NCBI RefSeq assembly: GCF_006227205.1
Contig: NZ_VCNG01000014.1
Location: 62,001 to 126,000 of the forward strand
DNA length: 64,000 nucleotides
Direction of reading: 5' to 3'
From: Pseudomonas sp. ICMP22404
Lineage (GTDB): Bacteria; Pseudomonadota; Gammaproteobacteria; Pseudomonadales; Pseudomonadaceae
This document shows positions 58,576-64,000 of this stretch, piece after piece. Under the pieces are notes generated by a model that was given only the letters and a program-made list of their open reading frames with translations, was not told the origin of the DNA and did no database searches. The translations under genes and the position numbers were made by a program. Positions within the stretch are counted from its first letter, which is position 1. Each line of letters opens with the position of its first letter.

Positions 58576-60312
58576 TCAGTGGGAGTGTCGCGGCACCTCG
58601 GCGCCGCGGCAGCCTACCAGGAAGTCGAAGTCGCAGCCCTGGTCCGCTTGCAGCACATGGTCGATGTACAGCTGACGGTAGCCACCCACCAGCAGTTGTT
58701 GTGGCGGGGTCAGGTCGGCCAGGCGGGCGGCGAGTTCGGCGTCGGAAATGTCCAGGTGCAGGCGGCCGCTGGCGCAATCCAGCTCGATGAAATCACCTTC
58801 TTTCACAGCTGCAAGAGGACCGCCGGCCGCGGCCTCCGGTGCCACGTGCAACACCACGGTGCCATAGGCGGTGCCGCTCATGCGGGCGTCGGAAATCCGT
58901 ACCATGTCGGTCACGCCCTGGGCCAGCAGCTTGGCCGGCAAGCCCATGTTGCCGACTTCGGCCATGCCCGGATAACCCTTGGGCCCGCAGTTCTTCATCA
59001 CCAGGATCGAGCTGGCATCTACCTCCAGTTCCGGGTCATTGATTCGCGCCTTGTACTCGTCGAAGTTCTCGAACACCACCGCGCGACCGCGATGCTGCAT
59101 CAGCTCTGCGGTGGCGGCGGAGGGCTTGAGCACCGCCCCCAATGGCGCCAGGTTGCCGCGCAGCACGCAGATACCGCCGTCGGCGCGGATCGGGTTGTCC
59201 AGGGTGCGGATGACTTCGTCCTTACCGTAGATCGGGGCGTCCTTGGTGTTCTCGCCGAGGCTCTTGCCATTGACGGTCAGGGCGTTCGGGTGGGGGATCA
59301 GGTTGGCTTCACCGAGACGACGCAGCACGGCGGGCAAACCACCGGCGTAGTAGAACTCTTCCATCAGGAAGCGTCCCGAGGGTTGCAGGTCGACGATGGT
59401 CGGCATGCCGCGACCGATGCGGGTCCAGTCGTCCAGGTCCAGCTGCACGCCGATGCGCCCGGCGATGGCCTTGAGGTGAATCACTGCGTTGGTGGAGCCG
59501 CCGATGGCCGCGTTGACGCGGATGGCATTTTCAAAGGCTTCCTTGGTCAGGATCTTCGACAGCTTCAGGTCCTCGCGGACCATTTCCACGGCGCGCATGC
59601 CGGACATGTGGGCCAGCACATAGCGGCGTGCATCCACGGCTGGAATCGCGGCGTTATGGGGTAGTGACGTGCCGAGGGCTTCGGCCATGCACGCCATGGT
59701 CGAGGCGGTCCCCATGGTGTTGCAGGTGCCGGCCGAGCGGGACATGCCGCCCTCGGCCGCGAGGAAATCGTCGAGGGTGATGGTGCCGGCCTTCACCTGT
59801 TCGCTCAATTGCCAGACCACCGTGCCCGAACCGATGTCCTGGCCCTTGTGCTTGCCGTTGAGCATGGGGCCACCGGTGACGACGATGGCCGGTACGTCGC
59901 AACTGGCGGCGCCCATCAGCAGGGCGGGGGTGGTCTTGTCGCAGCCGGTGAGCAACACCACGCCGTCAATCGGGTTGCCGCGAATCGCCTCTTCCACGTC
60001 CATGCTTGCCAGGTTGCGGGTCAGCATGGCGGTAGGGCGCAGGTTCGATTCGCCGTTGGAGAACACCGGGAATTCCACCGGGAAACCCCCGGCTTCGATC
60101 ACGCCGCGTTTGACGTGCTCGGCGATCTGCCGGAAATGCGCGTTGCACGGGGTCAGTTCCGACCAGGTGTTGCAGATGCCGATGATCGGCTTGCCATGGA
60201 ACTGATGGTCGGCGATGCCCTGATTTTTCATCCAGCTGCGGTACATGAAGCCGTTTTTGTCGGCGGTGCCAAACCATTGGGCCGAGCGCAGGGAGGGTTT
60301 TTTATCAGACAT
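58576..60312 (-). CDS. IlvD/Edd family dehydratase, probable L-arabinonate or D-xylonate dehydratase
   Basis: A 578-residue [2Fe-2S] dehydratase that should turn a pentonate into its 2-keto-3-deoxy acid. The cluster cysteines are at 56 (LTPCN), 124 (LTGCDKTTP) and 197 (SAGTCNTMGTAS); the intervals of 68 and 73 residues equal those I recall for Rhizobium L-arabinonate dehydratase (59, 127, 200), and the general sequence follows that enzyme closely. Ser in RISDARMSGTAYGTVV is the likely base. It is longer in this motif set than IlvD's valine-pathway form. Divergent from the MFS gene; an operator-like site overlaps its promoter. L-arabinonate versus D-xylonate cannot be settled from sequence. 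Confidence 0.87.
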   Translation of the reverse strand: MSDKKPSLRSAQWFGTADKNGFMYRSWMKNQGIADHQFHGKPIIGICNTWSELTPCNAHFRQIAEHVKRGVIEAGGFPVEFPVFSNGESNLRPTAMLTRNLASMDVEEAIRGNPIDGVVLLTGCDKTTPALLMGAASCDVPAIVVTGGPMLNGKHKGQDIGSGTVVWQLSEQVKAGTITLDDFLAAEGGMSRSAGTCNTMGTASTMACMAEALGTSLPHNAAIPAVDARRYVLAHMSGMRAVEMVREDLKLSKILTKEAFENAIRVNAAIGGSTNAVIHLKAIAGRIGVQLDLDDWTRIGRGMPTIVDLQPSGRFLMEEFYYAGGLPAVLRRLGEANLIPHPNALTVNGKSLGENTKDAPIYGKDEVIRTLDNPIRADGGICVLRGNLAPLGAVLKPSAATAELMQHRGRAVVFENFDEYKARINDPELEVDASSILVMKNCGPKGYPGMAEVGNMGLPAKLLAQGVTDMVRISDARMSGTAYGTVVLHVAPEAAAGGPLAAVKEGDFIELDCASGRLHLDISDAELAARLADLTPPQQLLVGGYRQLYIDHVLQADQGCDFDFLVGCRGAEVPRHSH

Positions 60313-60325
60313 GATCGATTCTCTT

Positions 60326-60338
60326 ATTGTATGACTAT
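60326..60338. promoter_or_regulatory. Operator-like site 1 in the pentonate promoter region
   Basis: ATTGTATGACTAT differs at two of 13 positions from the perfect palindrome at 60401-60413. It lies 14-26 bases upstream of the dehydratase ATG and overlaps a minus-strand -10 (TATAGT, 60339-60334), so a bound repressor would block that promoter. The form (T/A)NGTATNAC fits GntR/FCD operators. Confidence 0.65.
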
Positions 60339-60389
60339 ATTGTTCTGGATGAAGCGTAACATAAGCGCAATTTACGCGGTTTGGAAGTG

Positions 60390-60418
60390 TTGTTGGGTAA
60401 ATAGTATTACTATATAGT
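60390..60418 (+). promoter_or_regulatory. Probable promoter of the MFS-FAH-ALDH genes
   Basis: TTGTTG (60390-60395), a 17-base spacer and TATAGT (60413-60418) form a credible sigma-70 promoter on the plus strand. Transcription would start near 60425, giving a leader of about 80 bases. Operator-like site 2 lies inside its spacer. Confidence 0.55.
60401..60413. promoter_or_regulatory. Operator-like site 2, perfect 13-base palindrome
   Basis: ATAGTATTACTAT is a perfect palindrome around a central T. It sits between the -35 and -10 of the MFS promoter and touches the first -10 base. It matches site 1 at 11 of 13 positions. The likely ligand is the GntR/FCD protein encoded at 57655-58374. Confidence 0.68.
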
Positions 60419-60505
60419 CCTGCTCAATGGAGGGATTGTCCTGGCGTGCATTCGCGAGAGAAATCCCCCGAGGTTCCATAACAACAACAATCGGAGACCG
60501 GTCCC

Positions 60506-61828
60506 ATGAGCCAGGAATTGCGGCTTATCCGTCGCATCACGCTGAAACTGATTCCCTTCCTGATCCTGCTGTACCTGATCGCCTATGTAGACCGCTCTGC
60601 CGTGGGCTTTGCCAAGCTGCACATGGGCGCCGACCTGGGTATTGGCGATGCCGCCTACGGCCTGGGCGCCGGGCTGTTTTTCATCGGTTATTTCCTGCTG
60701 GAGATTCCCAGCAATCTCATGCTCGAACGCTTCGGTGCCCGGCGCTGGTTCGCCCGGATCATGATCACCTGGGGCGCCATCACCATCGGTATGGCGTTTG
60801 TGCAGGGGCCCCACAGCTTCTATGTGATGCGCTTCTTGCTCGGCGCCGCCGAAGCCGGTTTCTTCCCCGGTGTGCTGTATTACATCACCCAATGGTTTCC
60901 GGTTCGCCACCGCGGCAAGATCCTGGGCCTGTTCATTCTTTCCCAACCCATCGCCATGATGATCACCGGTCCCGTGTCCGGCGGCTTGCTGGGCATGGAC
61001 GGTGTCCTGGGCCTGCACGGCTGGCAGTGGTTGTTCATTGTCATCGGCCTGCCGGCGGTGTTGCTGACCTGGCCGGTGCTGCGCTACCTGCCGGATGGCC
61101 CGCAACAGGTGAAGTGGATGGACCAGGCCGAGAAAGACTGGCTGACCGGTGAACTGAAAAAGGACCTGCAGGAGTACGGCCAGACCCGTCACGGTAATCC
61201 GCTGCATGCCCTGAAGGACAAACGGGTCTTGCTGTTGGCGCTGTTCTACCTGCCGGTGACCCTGAGTATCTATGGCCTGGGCCTGTGGTTGCCGACGCTG
61301 ATCAAGCAGTTCGGCGGCAGCGACCTGGTGACCGGTTTCGTGTCTTCGGTGCCCTATATTTTCGGCATCATCGGTTTGCTGATCATTCCTCGCAGCTCCG
61401 ACCGCTTGAATGATCGCTATGGTCATCTGGCGGTGCTCTATGTCTTGGGCGCCATGGGGTTGTTCTTCAGCGCCTGGCTGTCGGTGCCGGTGTTGCAGCT
61501 GGCGGCGCTGTGCCTGGTGGCATTTGCACTGTTTTCCTGCACGGCGGTGTTCTGGACCTTGCCGGGACGATTCTTTGCCGGCGCCAGTGCGGCGGCGGGC
61601 ATCGCGTTGATCAACTCGGTGGGCAACCTGGGTGGCTATATCGGGCCGTTCGTGATCGGTGCGCTGAAGGAATACACCGGCAACCTGGCCTCGGGGCTGT
61701 ACTTCCTGTCCGGTGTGATGGTGTTCGGCCTGGTGTTGACCGGCGTGGTGTATCGCTTGCTGGAGCGCAAGCATGTACTGCCGGCGGACCAGTTCGCGGC
61801 CAGTGCGCGGGGGGCGACGCGTACCTGA
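60506..61828 (+). CDS. MFS transporter, anion:cation symporter (ACS) type, probable pentonate importer
   Basis: A 440-residue inner-membrane transporter with 12 predicted segments. The N-terminus is typical of the sugar-acid/phthalate (ACS) subfamily: LIAYVDRSAVGFAKLHM (about 25-41), the loop LMLERFGARRW, and FLLGAAEAGFFPGVLYY in helix 4. Relatives import galactonate, glucarate, tartrate and similar acids. Position in the pentonate cluster suggests a proton-coupled arabinonate/xylonate importer (inference). The ATG at 60506 is preceded by a CGGAGAC stretch. A REP pair lies between it and the FAH gene. Confidence 0.87.
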   Translation: MSQELRLIRRITLKLIPFLILLYLIAYVDRSAVGFAKLHMGADLGIGDAAYGLGAGLFFIGYFLLEIPSNLMLERFGARRWFARIMITWGAITIGMAFVQGPHSFYVMRFLLGAAEAGFFPGVLYYITQWFPVRHRGKILGLFILSQPIAMMITGPVSGGLLGMDGVLGLHGWQWLFIVIGLPAVLLTWPVLRYLPDGPQQVKWMDQAEKDWLTGELKKDLQEYGQTRHGNPLHALKDKRVLLLALFYLPVTLSIYGLGLWLPTLIKQFGGSDLVTGFVSSVPYIFGIIGLLIIPRSSDRLNDRYGHLAVLYVLGAMGLFFSAWLSVPVLQLAALCLVAFALFSCTAVFWTLPGRFFAGASAAAGIALINSVGNLGGYIGPFVIGALKEYTGNLASGLYFLSGVMVFGLVLTGVVYRLLERKHVLPADQFAASARGATRT

Positions 61829-61850
61829 TTCAGGGGGGGCGCCCGATCCA

Positions 61851-61943
61851 CTGTGGGAGCGAGCCTGCTCGCGATAGCGTCGGGTCAGCTTGCACCCTGT
61901 TGAATGTGCCGCCGTCATCGCGAGCAGGCTCGCTCCCACAGGG
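61851..61943. repeat. REP-like inverted pair, family A, inside the pentonate operon
   Basis: Arms 61851-61879 and 61914-61943 are inverted copies of the family A core. Unlike most copies it lies between two genes of the same presumed operon, where it could affect mRNA stability downstream of the MFS gene. Confidence 0.87.
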
Positions 61944-61984
61944 GGGCTGGTGCTGTATTTGAGTTGTGTTTACAGGAGAAAACC

Positions 61985-62977
61985 ATGCGTTTAGTTCAGT
62001 TCGAATTGGATAACGGTGAGCGCCGTGTCGGTGTGGTGGACGGCGACCGGGTGCGGGAAGTGCAATGCGCGACGACCGTGCGTGAGCTGGCGCTGGCGGC
62101 CATCGGGGCGGGTGTGAAGCTGCAAGAGCAGGTCAACGGCCTGGGATTCGGTGCCGAGCATGATTACGCGCGGTTGCTCGGTGAGCTGCGCATCCTGCCG
62201 CCGCTGGATCATCCGGACCCGGCGCACCTGCTGGTCAGCGGCACCGGCCTGACCCACCTGGGCAGTGCCTCGGCCCGGGACAAGATGCACCAGCAGGCCG
62301 GCGACGAAGCCGCTATGACCGACACCATGCGCATCTTCAAGTGGGGCGTCGAAGGTGGCAAACCCGAGGCCGGCCAGGCTGGCGTGCAACCGGAGTGGTT
62401 CTACAAGGGCGACGGCAGCATCGTCGTCCGTCCGGGGCATCCGTTCCCGTTGCCGCCGTTCGCCGAAGACGCCGGCGAAGAGCCGGAGATCAGCGGCCTC
62501 TACGTCATCGGTCTCGACGGCAAGCCTTATCGCTTGGGCTTTGCGGTGGGCAACGAGTTTTCCGATCACGTGATGGAGCGCAAGAATTACCTGTACCTGG
62601 CCCATTCGAAACTGCGCAGCTGCAGTTTCGGGCCGGAACTTCGTGTCGGTGAATTGCCTCAACATCTATCCGGGACCAGTCGTATCCTGCGCAACGGCGA
62701 AGTGCTGTGGCAGAACGAATTCCTCAGCGGCGAGGCCAACATGTGCCACAGCCTCGAAAACCTGGAATTCCACCATTTCAAGTACAGTCAGTTCCTGCGT
62801 CCGGGGGATGTGCATGTTCACTTCTTCGGCACCGCGACCCTGTCGTTCGCCGATGGCATCCGTACCCAGCCGGGTGACGTGTTCGAAATCAGCCAGGCCG
62901 AATTCGGCGCGCCGCTGGTCAACGGCATAGCCCCGGTGGACGCGGTGTTCAACCCGGGTACTATCGGCACACTTTAA
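61985..62977 (+). CDS. FAH-fold 2-keto-3-deoxypentonate dehydratase (AraD1/XylX-like)
   Basis: A 330-residue fumarylacetoacetate-hydrolase-fold protein, the type annotated as AraD1 family in Pseudomonas and related to Caulobacter XylX. In the Weimberg route it dehydrates 2-keto-3-deoxy-pentonate to alpha-ketoglutarate semialdehyde. Visible parts are SGTGLTHLGSASARDKMH (near 84), the metal-binding E-x-E type region EEPEISGLYVIG, and GFAVGNEFSDHVMERKNYLYLAHSKLRSCSFGPEL (near 185-215). The frame opens at 61904 within REP sequence; the ATG at 61985 has AGGAGA eight bases upstream. The ALDH gene follows after 13 bases. Confidence 0.85.
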   Translation: MRLVQFELDNGERRVGVVDGDRVREVQCATTVRELALAAIGAGVKLQEQVNGLGFGAEHDYARLLGELRILPPLDHPDPAHLLVSGTGLTHLGSASARDKMHQQAGDEAAMTDTMRIFKWGVEGGKPEAGQAGVQPEWFYKGDGSIVVRPGHPFPLPPFAEDAGEEPEISGLYVIGLDGKPYRLGFAVGNEFSDHVMERKNYLYLAHSKLRSCSFGPELRVGELPQHLSGTSRILRNGEVLWQNEFLSGEANMCHSLENLEFHHFKYSQFLRPGDVHVHFFGTATLSFADGIRTQPGDVFEISQAEFGAPLVNGIAPVDAVFNPGTIGTL

Positions 62978-62990
62978 GAGGAGACTTGCG

Positions 62991-64000
62991 ATGAACCAGA
63001 TCCTTGGTCACAACTACATCGGTGGGGCGCGCAGCGCGGCCGGCCAGACGCGTTTGCAGAGCCTCGACGCCAGCACTGGCGAAGCCTTGCCGGGTGATTT
63101 CATCCAGGCCACGGCGGAAGAGGTCGACGCCGCCGCCAGGGCCGCCGCCGCGGCTTACCCGGCCTACCGCAGCCTGAGCGCGGTGCGCCGGGCCGAGTTC
63201 CTCGAGGCCATTGCCGATGAATTGGACGCCTTGGGCGATGAGTTCGTCGCCGTGGTCTGCCGTGAAACCGCATTGCCTGCCGCACGGATCCAGGGTGAGC
63301 GGGGCCGTACCAGCGGGCAGATGCGCTTGTTCGCCAAGGTCCTGCGCCGTGGTGATTTCTACGGTGCGCGTATCGACCGGGCCTTGCCGGAGCGCAAACC
63401 GCTGCCGCGCCCGGACCTGCGTCAGTACCGCATCGGCCTGGGCCCGGTGGCGGTGTTCGGCGCCAGCAATTTCCCTTTGGCTTTTTCCACGGCCGGTGGC
63501 GACACCGCGTCGGCCCTGGCGGCTGGCTGCCCAGTGGTGTTCAAGGCCCACAGCGGCCACATGGCGACAGCCGAATGGGTGGCCGATGCGATCATCCGCG
63601 CCGCCGAAAAAACCGCGATGCCGGCCGGCGTCTTCAACATGATCTACGGCGGTGGCGTCGGTGAATGGCTGGTCAAACACCCGGCGATCCAGGCCGTGGG
63701 GTTCACCGGTTCCCTGCGGGGTGGACGTGCCCTGTGCGACATGGCCGCCGCGCGTCCACAGCCGATCCCGGTGTTCGCCGAAATGTCGAGCATCAACCCG
63801 GTGATCGTCCTGCCTGAAGCGCTGGCGACCCGCGCCGACAGCATTGCTCGCGACCTGACCGCCTCGGTGGTGATGGGCTGTGGCCAGTTCTGTACCAACC
63901 CGGGCCTGGTGATTGGCATCCGCTCGCCGCAGTTCACTGCATTCACCCAGCAGGTCGCCGCGCTGATCGGTGACCAGGCGCCACAAACCATGCTCAATGC
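62991..64000 (+). CDS. Alpha-ketoglutarate semialdehyde dehydrogenase (partial, runs off the window)
   Basis: The first 336 residues of an aldehyde dehydrogenase of about 525 residues, open to the window end. It should oxidise alpha-ketoglutarate semialdehyde to 2-oxoglutarate with NAD(P)+, the last Weimberg step. Visible features: the cofactor region FGASNFPLAFSTAGGDTAS, GFTGSLRGGRALCD, the Glu of FAEMSSINP and the catalytic Cys of GCGQFCTNPG. The FAEMSSINP/GQFCTNPG combination is that of the NADP-type ketoglutarate semialdehyde dehydrogenases rather than betaine-aldehyde types. The ATG has AGAGGAG nine bases upstream. It is coupled closely to the FAH gene. Confidence 0.9.
   Translation, partial: MNQILGHNYIGGARSAAGQTRLQSLDASTGEALPGDFIQATAEEVDAAARAAAAAYPAYRSLSAVRRAEFLEAIADELDALGDEFVAVVCRETALPAARIQGERGRTSGQMRLFAKVLRRGDFYGARIDRALPERKPLPRPDLRQYRIGLGPVAVFGASNFPLAFSTAGGDTASALAAGCPVVFKAHSGHMATAEWVADAIIRAAEKTAMPAGVFNMIYGGGVGEWLVKHPAIQAVGFTGSLRGGRALCDMAAARPQPIPVFAEMSSINPVIVLPEALATRADSIARDLTASVVMGCGQFCTNPGLVIGIRSPQFTAFTQQVAALIGDQAPQTMLN

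Noticed and set aside
58579..59664. 361-residue plus-strand open frame opposite the pentonate dehydratase
   Set aside because: Antisense shadow without domains; the dehydratase keeps all its Fe-S ligands.
8300..61943. Possible CRISPR array from the many repeated palindromes
   Set aside because: The repeats are dispersed, inverted pairs in single intergenic gaps with no regular short spacers and no cas genes.

Overview
The window is GC-rich, densely coding chromosomal DNA from a Pseudomonas, most likely the P. fluorescens group (inference). Supporting signs are fabI, acnB, pepN, nadK, rnhA/dnaQ and an npp-type peptide transporter with Pseudomonas-like proteins and gene order, plus many copies of palindromic repeats typical of fluorescent pseudomonads. 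I see no rRNA, tRNA, CRISPR array, prophage, integrase or intact insertion sequence.

Layout. 1-7122: the end of a type VI secretion (T6SS) operon, tssK-tssL-tssM-tssA; its TssM lacks a recognisable P-loop. 7312-13632: a 2-hydroxyacid dehydrogenase, an SdaC-type serine transporter, acnB with a long, strongly folded leader, and a DUF1289 protein. 13824-18523: a universal stress protein behind a perfect ANR/FNR box, miaE, a GFA-family protein, an ada-alkA-like alkylation-repair pair and a secreted Gly-rich protein. 18604-22946: trkH, a LysE-type exporter with an AraC regulator nearby, and a GAF-GGDEF protein. 23207-36283: a block whose order matches P. aeruginosa fabI to dnaQ: fabI, five npp/yej-like ABC transporter genes, mltD, gloB, a methyltransferase, rnhA, dnaQ. 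36565-41994: a streptothricin-acetyltransferase-like GNAT, a LysR regulator, a small hypothetical, a ChrR-like flavin reductase, arsR-arsB and a DUF1853 protein. 42098-48659: nadK, a metallophosphoesterase, glpG, DUF1315, DUF2797 and pepN, also a conserved Pseudomonas order, with the first five genes tightly spaced or overlapping. 49172-52643: a YCF48-like beta-propeller protein and an RND-family transporter. 52810-57513: a 1567-residue DUF6543-like (putative toxin) protein. 57655-64000: a Weimberg-type pentonate cluster: GntR/FCD regulator, IlvD/Edd dehydratase, MFS transporter, FAH-fold dehydratase and alpha-ketoglutarate semialdehyde dehydrogenase, the last cut by the window end.

How the parts work together. 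The last cluster should import a pentonate such as L-arabinonate or D-xylonate and convert it by two dehydrations and one oxidation to 2-oxoglutarate. Two matching operator-like sites overlap its two divergent promoters and probably bind the GntR protein. The npp genes form a closely packed unit that runs into fabI. Intergenic space is dominated by two REP-like families, about 17 loci in all, plus a third, longer tandem hairpin element after pepN whose arms covary.

Most worth following up: the acnB leader structure, the paired GntR operators, the ANR promoter, the TssM with a degenerate nucleotide site, the DUF6543 giant protein, the palindromes upstream of ada, and the covarying tandem element. 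Coordinates and motifs were read by eye; family names come from memory of the families and not from a search.
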